The position numbers were made by a program, and so were the translations under genes. 64,000 nucleotides of DNA from Aquilaria yunnanensis (taxonomy: Eukaryota > Streptophyta > Magnoliopsida > Malvales > Thymelaeaceae): NCBI GenBank assembly GCA_039654915.1, contig CM077594.1:16305001-16369000 (forward strand), written 5' to 3'. This document shows positions 44,600 to 56,575 of this stretch, one piece after another (the stretch's first letter is position 1; every line of letters begins with the position of its first letter). The notes beneath the pieces are model-generated. The model did not search any database, had not been told where the DNA came from, and saw only the letters and a list, made by a program, of their open reading frames with translations.

Positions 44600-47340
44600 G
44601 ACACGCGCCACTTAATTTCACCACAAATTTCGTTGTACTACTATTTACCAATGGGAAATATTAGGGAACTAGCAAACACTTTCACAGTCGCTGATTTCTC
44701 TTGTGACACATGACAGTATTTTTCACTCAAAAAACTGTAACTGGGTAAAGGATGTTTTATTTGGGTGGGTAAAATAATTCTGAACAAAACTTATTGATCT
44801 TCTTGAATGTTTTTGTTTGTTTTATCATCACAAACTAACATTTTTGTTTACTTTAGCATCACAAAGATAGCTTTTACTTGATTGTGATACTTTTATGTTT
44901 TTAAGGTAATTTTTAATTTAAAATTACGTTAGTTGAGATTGTTTTTTCTTTTACGTATTTTTTATATAACTTTAAATTCAAATATATATGTAAAAATTAA
45001 TATAAATCATGTAGAAAACTTTATTTTATAATATTTTTAATCATTACAATGTTCAGATTTTAAATGAATTTGCCCAAAATATTTTTTGTATTCATTAATG
45101 AGAGTTGAAAGATGCATCATGATAAATAGTTCTATCAGGGACAATATTTGAATTAAATTGAAATGTAATTAGGACTTATTTAAAAAAAGTGATCAGTTTT
45201 AGATCTAATTGTTTATACAATTAGAAATTTTTAGGACTTCTTTAGAAAAATTCTTTAGAAAAAATTTAAATTTTTTTAACTAAAATAGTGAGTAAAAGTG
45301 TAGGACCAAAATGATAGTTTCCTAGATAAAAAGTACTCATATATAAAATAGGCCTAACGGATGGGGCAACGAGGAGTTTGCTGGCATGATAAGTCAATGA
45401 AGGAAGAGAAATAATTTCAGAAATTGTAAAAGAACTAAAGTCTAAAACCTGTTTATCTGTTCAAACGTCTTTCCCTAGCATTTCCCTTTACCAATTTCCC
45501 CGCATCTTCTCGCACGTCAAGCACTGACACATCCTTGTGGAAAAAAAAGTCACGAACCCGAAAAATCAATGAGAAATTAAAGACAAGAGAGCAAGGTTTC
45601 AGATTGTGAAAGGGCACCAAGAGAATGGGCGATGGCGATGGATGCTCTACTACATGGAAACAAATTGCGCCGAAAGTTCGTCCAATCATTCCGCAACATA
45701 AATTGGATCCAACGCGTGCATCCAAAAAAATCAAAATTCAGACATATTTGTAAAGTAGAATTGAAGTTTATTAATCAACTGAAACTGTAATTCTGCTGGA
45801 AATGAAATTCAAATGTACAATTCGCTGTTGGTCACAAGATTGATCACAACGTGCCGCGTTGACTAGTAAACAGTGCGGATCTAGAAAATTTTTAAACTGG
45901 GTTTATATATAACCCTACATTCTAATATTTGAATTAAGTAAAAATTAAATTTTAAACTATAATATAAGTATTTAAAGAAAATATACTTCTTGTCACCGTT
46001 TTCTTATAGATTTTTTAGTTCAGAAAAACAAACAAAGACATCCATATAAATAAAAATTCTTTGAGTTAATTACTAACAGTATACTTCTCTAACCACTAAA
46101 TATATATCCATTAAATTAAATTTAAAATTAAACGGGTCTCTAAAATTTTTTAGAAACTTTAAAAATAAATTTTGAAAGGGAAAAACTAAAGGTGGTCTCC
46201 CACTTTTCAAGGGGGATTGCCTATAAATATTTCAGTTTTTTTTAAAGTAAAATAATCCAAAAATGGGAGAGTTTAAAATTTTACACTAAAAACAAGTAGA
46301 GAAAACATATTTCTTTGACACCATTGGCACTTCTATTACTGATTAACATAACTCATTTTCGACTTTTAAACTTAACATGATTTGTGAGGTTCAATAATTA
46401 TAAACTAACTCGATATTTAAGGGCTAACTAAACCAACTATGTAAACTACAAGAGCTAAAGTTGCATTAGACGTAATTTTAAGATAAGAAAAAAAATGACT
46501 ATATATATATAGATGGATAGATAGATAGATAGTTTCCAACAAGTGACTCAAATTGTTGTCAACGGTTTCTTTTTTTGTGAAGATATTATGCATTTTTTTT
46601 CTAGATTTTTATTTGAAATAGTGGAGTTCACACTTAATTTTACACACCTTTTATTTAATTTTGTAAATAAATGTGGGATCCATAGACACCACTCTTATAT
46701 ATGTAACTCTGCCTATGCCAATAAATTGGCAACACAAATGGATATCCATAGGCAAAGTCAGGATTCAAGCTTTGAGAAGTAGTGCTATACTGTGCACAAA
46801 ATAGGCACTCAAAAGTAGGCTGATTGCAGTAAAGGTCCTTCAGGTTTAATGTAGCAACCCCTTTACCCCTAGGTTTAGAGTTATTCACTCTCATCCTTAC
46901 TCTTGTAATAGATTATATTAAATATTGTATTAAAAAAAAATTGCTCACAACAAACATTATGAAGGTGGATTGTGCGACCACTATTATTGGTCACATTTTC
47001 ATATATTTTGCCAACAATTTGAGACGAAAAGGGGGTCTGTTCTGTAGTAAAATTTATTTACCACTTTTATTTTTCTGTTAAAAGTGAACATAGTAAAACC
47101 TTGGTAGAAAAGAAAATATTACATTGTCATGATACAAGATATTGACCAAGATTCAAATAAGCAATCCACAAAAACGCATTTTTTATGTTGAAATATGCCT
47201 CTAATTAACAATCAACCATTATTAGATTAGTTCTGAGCAACAATAGAGACAAGCTAGGATGGGGAATCCTTGTTCCATGGAAAAAAAAAATGAGAACAAG
47301 ATAGCCCTAAAAGAGCTTAAGAGCTGCAAGTTGTCGCCAA
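44600..47340. other. anonymous AT-rich intergenic sequence
   Basis: No gene, RNA or element terminus recognised. A (TA)n/(GATA)n microsatellite lies at 46501-46532. Frames of 80-93 codons (for example 45453-45734 minus, 46543-46782 plus) lack any family signature. Confidence 0.55.
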
Positions 47341-47399
47341 ATCTGACTCGTTCAATCGCTATAATAAGATTTTTATTTTTCAAACAAAATACATTAATA

Positions 47400-48200
47400 T
47401 GTAATATAATTATTTTTTAATTAATATTATTTAATTTAATTCATTATTTCATTGATAATTTCATTAAATTGCTATGAATATTATCTTATTTTAAATATTA
47501 ATAATAAAATAAACAAAATGATGAAATTAAAATTTAAATAAAACACATTTACATTAATATAAAATTCAACATACATACCAAAATATAAAATTAACAAAAA
47601 ATAAAAAATTAGACCTAGTGAACAATTCAAAAACTTCAATACAATAGTTCAAAAATTTCAAAAATCACAATTTTAAAACTTAGATCTGGAGAAGACCAAC
47701 GTAAATGAGGTAAAGGAGGCCAAGGAGACTAAGGCAGAGGTGGACGGCAATGGGGCCAACAAGATGAAAGTAGACGATGGTGAGGTCAAAGAGCATACTG
47801 AGGCGAACGATGGCGAGGCAAGAAACGGCAGAAGCGGATGGCGATGTGGGCGGAGATGACGAATTGCAGATTGGCAAAGTAAACAGACGACGATGTGATG
47901 GGCGTGGTGGACTGGCCGATAGAGATGAAAAATGAGAATGAGAGACGAAAATGAGATGAGAACAAAATGGATGAAAGAGATGAAGGACGGAGATGAGAGT
48001 GAGAGATGAATGAAAGTATTGGGTTTGAAATGGGTGAGACAACCAGGTATAGAAGAAGGAAAGTAGAAAGAAAGTAGACGGAGCAACTGAACTCCAACTG
48101 CAACCTGATTAAACCTTTTTTATTCCGACTGGCTAACGACTAAACTCTAACTATAACCAGACTGAACCTCGACTAACAAAGTTAGTCGCAAAAGCCAAAT
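47400..48200 (-). repeat. third copy of the CT-rich/AT-rich repeat family, reversed
   Basis: On the minus strand, 48100-47680 is CT-rich and passes into TTGGTCTTCTCCAGATCTAAG, then an AT-rich part. This matches the order and a junction sequence (TTGGTCTTCTCTAGATCTGG) at 35551-35570 in the CACTA-type fragment. Overlapping low-complexity frames here are not genes. Confidence 0.6.
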
Positions 48201-48507
48201 GAACATAGTTGTCCCCTGCATGAGTGTAACCGAAATTCAATTGTTATGTCCATGATTTTTCCAGTTTTTTACTTTATATTTTCATAGATACAAATATAAA
48301 TATAAATATATGTATATAAAAATATAATTATATATATGGAACAATCACGAATATGCGTGTGTATGTGTGAACATACATGAATATAATTACATATGAGGTA
48401 CAATCGTAAATATATATATAAGTTCAGGAAATTTTTTCCATATATATAACTTCAAAAATTAAAATTAATAAAAAAGTTATAGCATATAAGTTCAAGAAAT
48501 TAAAATT

Positions 48508-49836
48508 AAACCATAAACTTTAACCCTAACTACCATCAATCCTAAACTCTAAACCCTAAATACAAACCCTAATTAAACCCTAAACCCGAAACCTAACTAC
48601 CATTGACCCTAAACCCTAAATATAAACCTTATTAATTAAACCCTAAACCTAACCCTAACTACCATTAAGCCTAAACTCTCCAAAATATAAACCTTAATTA
48701 TATCATAAACACTAAATACAAGCCCTAATTAAAACCTGAACCCTAATTAAACCATAAACCCTTAACCTAACTACCACTAACCCTAAACCCTAAATACAAA
48801 CCCTATTAATTATACCCTAAACCCTAACCTAACTACCACTAACCCTAAACCCTAAACATAAACCTTATTAATTATACCCTAAACCCTAACCCTAACTACC
48901 ATTAATCCTAAACTCTAAACCCTAAATACAAACCTAATTAAACCCTAAACCTAACTATACCCTAAACCCTAAATACAGACCTTAATTAAAACTTAAACCT
49001 TAATTAAACCCTAAATCTTAAACCTAACCACCAATAACCCTAAACCCTACCCTAACTACTACTAATCCTAAACTCTAAACCCTAAATACAAACCCTAATT
49101 AAATCTTAAATCCTAATTATACCCTAAACCCTAAATACAAACCCTAATTAAAACCTAAACCCTAAACCTAACTACCATTAACCCTAAACCCTAAATATAG
49201 ACCCTATTAATTAAACCCTAAACCCTAAAACTAACTACCATTAACCCTAAAACTCTAACCCCTAAATACAAGGCGTAATTAAACCCTAAAGCCCTAAGCA
49301 AACCTTAAACCCTAAATACAAACCCTAATTAAACACTAAACCCTAATTAAACCCAAAACCCTAAATAATCCCTAAACACTAAACCTAATTTACACAATTA
49401 ACCTTAAACCATAAACCCTAAACTTAGTCTATACCATTAACCTTAAATGCAAATCTCATACCCTAAATTTCAATACCCTAATACTTAATTAAATACTCTT
49501 AAACCATCCTAATTCTATATATATGCCTAAACTCTAAAAAAATTCTTTAACCCTAAATCATAAAAAGCTTTAAATTAATCCTAAAATAAATCCCAAAACC
49601 CTAATATTAAATTGATTCAATTAATACCCCTAACCATATACTAATTTCAAACCCTAAACCTTAAAAAAAAATCACAAACCCTAAATCTATGTCCAATACC
49701 CGTATCCCTTAAAAACCCTAAATCCTAATTCTATATTCCTAAACCCTAAAAAAAATTCCAAACCCTAAAAAAAAAAATATATGAATACATATATCCTAAA
49801 CTCTAGAAAAACCCAAACCCTAAAAATCCAAAACTT
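48508..49836. repeat. degenerate interstitial telomere-like array
   Basis: About 1.3 kb of CCCTAAA-derived repeats. The CCCTAAACCCTAAATACAAA pattern alternates with AACCCTAATTAAACCC and CTAACTACCATTAACCC, giving a loose higher-order unit of about 55-65 bases. Plant telomeres are (CCCTAAA)n on this strand. No gene is present. Confidence 0.88.
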
Positions 49837-49844
49837 CTAAATCA

Positions 49845-50251
49845 ATTAGCCACTGAAGAAAATTTGATAGCTAAAAAAGTGACTAAAGGGTGACTAAAGT
49901 CAAATCTTTAAAAAATTTCCTTCTGAAAAGTAACTAATATTTCAATGACTGAGATCTTCAATCGCCTATCTGTAACACCCCCATGTCCCACATGGGTGAA
50001 TTGTGGGAAGCCTTATGTGGATATATAGGCTCCAATTCCAGAACATAAGCACCTAGCGCTTATCCTTTTTCTAAGGATAGCCCATGTGGTGTGGGCAGGT
50101 GTTCCGTTGACCAGTTCTGGACTTGGGTCATTACACTATCAGTCACAATAAAAAATAGACCTTTTTACTTTCGACTGATTGTCAATTGAAAAACATAGCA
50201 ACTGACTCCAGTCGCTATTTTCAGTTGAGATTTTACATCCGTTTTGTAGTG
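49845..50251. mobile_element. CACTA-like right terminus
   Basis: The terminus ATCCGTTTTGTAGTG ends at 50251 and reads CACTACAAAACGGAT on the other strand. Subterminal motifs near AGTGACTAAAG, CAACTGACTCCAGTCGC and TCAGTTGAGATTT lie from 49845 onwards, interrupted by a solo LTR. The left end of this element was not identified and may lie before the telomere-like array. Confidence 0.55.
49971..50135. mobile_element. 165 bp solo LTR (TRIM-like) with TSD CTATC
   Basis: The sequence begins TGTAACACCCCC and ends GGTCATTACA, with TG...CA ends. The pentamer CTATC flanks both sides (49966-49970 and 50136-50140). The short length and lack of internal sequence fit a solo LTR of a TRIM or other small retroelement, left after recombination between two LTRs. 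Confidence 0.85.
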
Positions 50252-51800
50252 GCTAAGTATATGGCAAATAGGCTGTAAGAGCAACACCCTGACCAAATCA
50301 TAATATATATCATATTCATGAAAGTTAAATAGATTTTTGCATTTTCTTGAGTAGGTAAAGCGCAGTTGCTGCATGTAACTTTTCTTTTAGTTTTGCACTT
50401 ATTTCTCTTTTTTCTTTTCTTCTTTTGTTATCTTTCTCTCAATCTTCATCCTTATTTATTTGTTTAAAAAAATGTAACAAGGGACAATTACCATTCTACA
50501 TAGAGGCGGATGTATGTGTAGTATATGTGAATCCATGGACCTCTCTCTATCTGTAAAGATGGTAATCAAATATAAATAAATAATTAACTAGACCCCTTTT
50601 AATTTTTTAATCGATCCTCTTAACTTTCTTAATATCTATCAGAACAACAGAATATATCTCTCTTCTCTCTAGAAAGATTAAAAATTGTGTCAGTTTCTTC
50701 ACTTCACTGACAATTAGAATAATGACAAAAGTCCTATACAAGTTCTTTAACTTTCACACATTTCCACCTTATACTTTTTTAGCCACTCTTTTTTCTAATT
50801 CGAGCATGTGGAAAATATTGGAGTTATTAATTGGCATAGGATAAATAGAGTTAACAAGTCAAGTGCAAAGAAATGTATAAATTTAAGAGTTTAAAGGGGA
50901 ACCTTTGTCTCTTATATTCTATACAACATGAATATTTTGCTCATCTTCTTCATATTTCACACAATTTTCTAGTCTTTCAACCAACATCACAAAAATATGT
51001 AAAATTGGATCATTTTTAAATTTTCTTCTAAAAAAACCTTTTTGCTGCGTTATATTATAGTATATTTGAATTTATAAGCATCATTATTTACTATTAGAAT
51101 TTAATAGTTATATCTATATATGGACTCCTCTTCGTGAAAATCCTGAATACGCCACAAATTTACAACCCCTTCATTTTATCAAGAAATAATAAGATACAAC
51201 AATAAATAAATAAATGTAATCAAGAAAACAACAGAAATTTTGCCGAGGCTTATGTCGTATGGCCCCGCGCACGACATAGTTATTCATGAATATATACATT
51301 GACATGATTAGCCAACCGGACGTGGGAATACATATTTTTTCCCGACAATGTCTTATTTCAAGACAAGCGAACCTAGCTACTGAGTTCTGAATAATTGATG
51401 AGTGTTATAATTTTCTAATTCACGTGGGAGACTTTATTTTGACTTTTTGGTTCCCCGCCCGGCGGAAAGAAATTTTAGCTCTCGGCTTCGCTTTGGGAGC
51501 ACGGAGTTTTCTGCATGTGTTTTGCATTTACCATGCTCAGTCTACAGAATTTATTCTAATTAGTTTGAATGCATGAAGTTGCTTAGGATAAGAACAAGTA
51601 TAATGATACTTGCCGCCTTCCGAAAAAAGAAAAAACAAGAATGATATAAACATTTTCTGTCCTTATAATTAGGCTTTCTAATATCATTATTTTTTTTATT
51701 GTAAATTCATGAGATATTTCACAAATCCGTAGAATTTTAAAAACGTATTTCAAAATTATGCTGTCATGTGAATTTCAAATATCTTTCTTTAATTCAGTTT
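50252..51800. other. anonymous intergenic sequence
   Basis: AT-rich. A weak inverted pair (GAGGCGGATGTA near 50503 and TACGCCAC near 51150) may bound a small element, but the match is too short to call. No gene recognised. Confidence 0.4.
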
Positions 51801-52350
51801 CACTACAAGGGAGGGGCATTACTGAACCAAATGTGTAGCTACTGAAAATTCAATTACTAACAATTCTGTAGCAAAATGGTGGCAAAAGAGGGCCTCGTAA
51901 TTGGTTAACAACTTTGAAACTTTTTATCGACCATTTCCAAATGCTAACAGCAAGCCACCATTTTAGCCACCATTATTTTTGGCCCTATAATTCGGTTGGT
52001 AAAACATGCTTGTTTTGCGTTAATTTTCTAAATTTTTTTGTCCCAAAATAGGAAAATTTCATAATTTAGGGACGTTAGGTGTTTAATTTCCAAACGGGAA
52101 ATTTTTTTAACCAAAATTTTTAATTTTGAATAATTTGGACAAAAAATGTTAAACTTCCAAAATGGGAAAATTTTGGGGCTGAAATTGTTTAATTTTCAAC
52201 ATTTCGGCCAAAAAGTTAATGTTCCAAAGTTTAGTGACCAAAATTTTAAATTTGCGGACCAACCTGCAAAATTTAAACTTTTTAAGGGCAAAATAGCAAG
52301 AAACTTAAAATTGCAGGTCAAATTGGCGGGATAGGTAATTACTCAAAGTG
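51801..52350 (+). mobile_element. possible CACTA-like left terminus
   Basis: CACTACAAGGGAGGGG starts at 51801. Repeated motifs such as GTAGCAAAATGGTGGC and AGCCACCATT follow. No matching right end with a target duplication was found. The 62-codon frame at 52146 is AT-driven and not a gene. Confidence 0.35.
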
Positions 52351-52892
52351 ACCGTTTCTACTTCTAGTCACTTGCTCAACTTGACCCTCACCCTTCAACT
52401 TGCAAAAAGAACTCGAAATTTCATACTTCACCATTTATGCTACAACCACAAACCTGTAAATTTGTGTTATTTTTCGTTTTTAATTTTTTTTCTCTCCAAT
52501 TATCATAATATTTTATAGCTAGATTGTATTTCAGGTTGTAATTTCATGAAAATGAGTTCATATTTAAGATATATCTGTTATATTTCATTATTTCTTGCTA
52601 CAATATGTTTTTTGAATTTTCAGAAGTTAAAGGCATAGTTTTAGGTTGTATGTTTAGGGTTTGAAGGGAAAAAATATTCGGGTTTTGATGAAATATTTTG
52701 CTGACTGTAGCTGATCCACTGTTTTTTTTTTTGGTGGAATTTTAGATTTTGTGATCTTGCTATATTAGGTTTTTTTATTCTATGGAAGTTGGAACATCTA
52801 TGTTTAGATTCTATGTTACTTAGGGTTTGAATAACAAAGTTAGGGTTTTTATTTATCTGATATATTTCAAATATTTTTTTTTGGAATTCCAT

Positions 52893-55200
52893 ACACTATA
52901 AAGTGGAAGGGTATTAGCGGCTGAATAAATAGCCTTTTTTAGTTGCATAACGTGGCTGAAATACAACTGTGTACGTTAGTCGCATAATATATACTCGCAT
53001 GAGCACGTGAGACTAAGTTGTGACAAAATGTTATGACTAAAAATAGTAGTTGCATGTGTTCTAATATGCAGCACTGAAGCAACTGTCAAAATTAGTCGCT
53101 TCACTTTATATATATATAATATTTAAATTTTATTATATTTGATTAAGAATATTTTATATGATTAATATAATACTTTTAAATAATTTTATTATTATAATTA
53201 TTATGATGATTATTATAATTTTTGTAATTATTAAAATTAATTTAACTATAACTTCATTAAATTTAACTATATTTAATTAAAATTTACAATTCATTAAAGT
53301 AAAATGTACCAAAAATTTAACAATAAATTTAATACTAACATTCATAGAAAAATTAACACCAATTAAATTAACACTAAATTTAACAGTCAATTTAACACCA
53401 AATTAAATTGTCAATTTAACACCAGAACTATGAATAAAATTTAACACCAAAATTTTTAAAAAATTAAACCTTAAGTTCTTTAAACCAAAGTTAAGCCCTA
53501 AAATGCAATAAAATTAAACTGAACATTCCACAAACCAAAGTTAAATGCAAACAAAGAGAACACTAAAATCTAAACTTGTACATACAAAATAGAGAAAAAA
53601 ATTAAACAAAAATGGAGAAAAACTTGCCGAAATTGAATAGGATGTATGGCTGGAAATGGACCACAAACCCAAATGCATATAGGAAGAATGAGCCAAATTG
53701 AACAAAAAACGGAGAAGAAGAACCTAGGAGAAGAGCAACAAGCTAAGAAGAAGAAGCAGCGGCACAAAACAGAGAATGAGAGGCCGGAGGAGGAAGAAGA
53801 AATGAGGAAGGAAGGAAAGAAAATGGTGGCGATGTATAGTGAAGAAATAGCTGAAATAGCAATTGTTGCATTTTTTGAAGCTAAAAGTCATTTTTTTTTT
53901 TTTGAAATTTGCTACTGAGAAGCAAAAAAAACTACTAACAGATAATATTCCATTTCGTGCGACTGAGTGTGATTGAAATAAAAAAATATTATAATATATA
54001 TATACGATTGAAACTGATTGTTTGTTAAGTGACTTAATATTTCAGTGGCATGTTAGTCGTTGGACCCACCAATGCATGCAACTACAATGCAATTGACAAA
54101 TTTTGCTATTAAAATCTATCACATATGTCGGTCACTCAAGTCACAATTTCTTCAAGTGATATTAGTTTTGTTTATGAGTTTACTGAAAGAAATTAGATTT
54201 AGTATTTAAAATATTAATTTTGTTTAAGATTTAACAGTAAATTTTGTAATTTGTATGCGGAAATTATTTAATTTTTTTGGGGTATGAGTAAATTATTTAA
54301 TTAATTTGAAAGATTCTAAATTTCAAATTCCACATGTTAGTTTATTGTGAGAATTTATTGTAATTCATAGGAGATGGCTTGTGGGCCTCCTCTATCTTGA
54401 CAGGGTGAAGATGCTCTTCTGGAGGCTAAGAAAGGCGACAACCATGAGACTGCGCCGGAGGATCAATAGAACGATTCACTCTTAATTTCGATTTAGAGTC
54501 AATACTAATTTAGGATAATATTGGACGTTTTTGTTTTTATTATGGATATTATTGTTAATTATTTAAATTTAGTTTAAATTTCAATGATTGTATTAGATAT
54601 ATAATTAAAATTTAATAAGTGTTCGGTCTAAAATTCTTCATGTTATGCAGACAGCCGATTTGGCAAAGTTGCAAACGGGCTATTAGTGCGAGGCTGTATG
54701 GCCGATGTGTTCACAATATGTGAGTTGGGTTCCTCCTCTACTGCTCTAGTTTTAGTTTGATGGAGCATTATGTTTGTGTTTTTGGGTATGGTAGATTGTG
54801 TTCTGATGTGAGGATGCTATATACTCTTTCTCGTGTACTTCTCAATGTTCATCGTTACGAAAAAAATATTTGCCTTTTAATAAAAAAAATTTTTTTTAAG
54901 AAAGTTATATTTATGTAATAAATATAATTTATATTATTTTCAATAGAATTGTCTCAATTGCGATGCTGCAACTTTTTTTATATGGTCACTACGAGCGACG
55001 GTATTGTTTGGTCACTACAAGTGACCGGAAAATTCAGTTGCAACTTATGACCTTTTTTTTTTTGTGGGTATTTCAGTCGTTTAACAATAGTCTTGTCCTA
55101 GCGACCACAGATCTAGCCACCATTATCTGACTGCCGTTTTTGGTCGTCAAAAAGACTTGTAGCTAGCCACTGTCTTGAGACTGTTTTTTTTTTTTTTAGC
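52893..55200. repeat. CACTA-like subterminal repeat regions
   Basis: CACTATAAAGTGG at 52893 is followed by GTTAGTCGC/GCGACTAA-type motifs. Similar motifs recur at 53950-54150 and at 54960-55190 (GCGACGG, GGTCACTACAAGTGACC). A GA-rich block lies at 53640-53870. At least one CACTA-like element probably underlies this, but its ends could not be paired. Confidence 0.4.
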
Positions 55201-55973
55201 AAATTGCATTTTTTATATTGTGATGTTTTAATTGATGTGTTTGGCAACAGTATTTCTACACAAAATTGAAGTTTGAACTAATTTATAAGTGGTTGAGATG
55301 GTTTTTCCAAAACCTCCAACACTAAAAACTACACTTCAAGCTTTTTTTTGAAACCTTTAACATTAATTGCAAACATTGTTCCTAAAACATAATGTGATTC
55401 TTAGGCTTAGCTGTTAATGCAATAAAAGTACTTTCTTAGTCCAAAATAATTGTTCAGTAAACAAAAACTCATGGTTTAAGAAAGTTAGGACAAATGCAAT
55501 CTCTATTAGACAAAATAAGTATTATACAAATTAAGTATCTATGCTTTTTGTGTACTAAACTTCTAACTTACCTTACTACCCTCATTTAAACTCTCACTAC
55601 ATATAACCCAATAAATTTTTTTTTTTAATCTTCATTTAAACTTTCATTGCACAAAACCTAAAAAAAGAAAATTTTTTAATCATTATACTCTCACTACAAA
55701 AAATCCAAAAAGATGTTTTTTTAATTTAGTTTCATGTGCAAAATTGAAAAAAATAGCATAAATTACTTAAACTTTAATCTCTGTGCCTAGATAAACGTTT
55801 CAATTATTATGGAACAGATGAAGTATTTAATAGTATAATCAAAGTTTTAAATCTCATACTAGATGATATACCACTTTTCTAATGTTTGGTAAAGTACTAG
55901 TACTATATTGTACCATCTTAAATACACCAGTTGTAAATAATTTAGGTGTATATACAAATATGAAAATTATACA
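55200..55973. other. anonymous AT-rich sequence left of the hAT element
   Basis: No gene or element end recognised. Confidence 0.5.
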
Positions 55974-56395
55974 CACACACATAATGGTGGCCACTGGGCC
56001 GGTTTGACCCGGCCTGACCCAAACCCGGCTCGGGGTCAAACTCGGCCCGACACGGTCAAACCCGGGCCTGGCCCAGAACGGATTGGACTTGGACAAAGGC
56101 GGGGTGTGTTTGGGCCTAGGGGAGGAAAAGAGTCCAAGTTTGGCAGACCGGCCCACGGCTCGCACAAACCGGGACCAGTCCACGACCCAGCCAAGCCGTG
56201 TCAAGCCCGAACCGGGTCGCGCTCCCATTACCGTTGTTGCGCCATATTTTTTTTTCAAAAAATGGGAAAATTACACCTTGACCCCCCAACGGCTCCAGAC
56301 ATTTTTTTTTACCCCCAGACTTTTTTACCCTCAGTCAACAGCCAATAACGGCTAGTTTTTTAGGGCTTTTTGGAGAAAATGATTTTTTTCTTCTC

Positions 56396-56407
56396 CTATA
56401 AATAGGC
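56396..56407 (+). promoter_or_regulatory. TATA box of the hAT transposase gene
   Basis: CTATAAATAGG lies about 170 bases before the ATG at 56576, after the GC-rich end region. It is a near-consensus plant TATA box. Confidence 0.6.
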
Positions 56408-56575
56408 AGCCTCCTTCCCACACTTCCTCACACCAATCTTCTCTTCTTCAATCTTCTCGTACAATATTCTTTCATTCTCTCTACTATCTCTTTCCAAGTT
56501 TATTAATCTTTCACTAATATTTTCTTAATTGCCTCTTAATCATCTCTCCATCTCTTCAATTATTTTCTTCTACTA

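Noticed and set aside
47673..48103. Three overlapping minus-strand Ser/Leu-rich frames
   Set aside because: Same CT-rich repeat family as at 35300-35570; three frames open at once indicates composition and not coding.
48508..49836. True chromosome end
   Set aside because: The repeats are degenerate and interrupted, and 14 kb of ordinary transposon-rich DNA follows.
43444..50251. A single large CACTA element joining the left end at 43444 and the right end at 50251
   Set aside because: The terminal sequences do not match each other and no shared 3 bp duplication flanks them.
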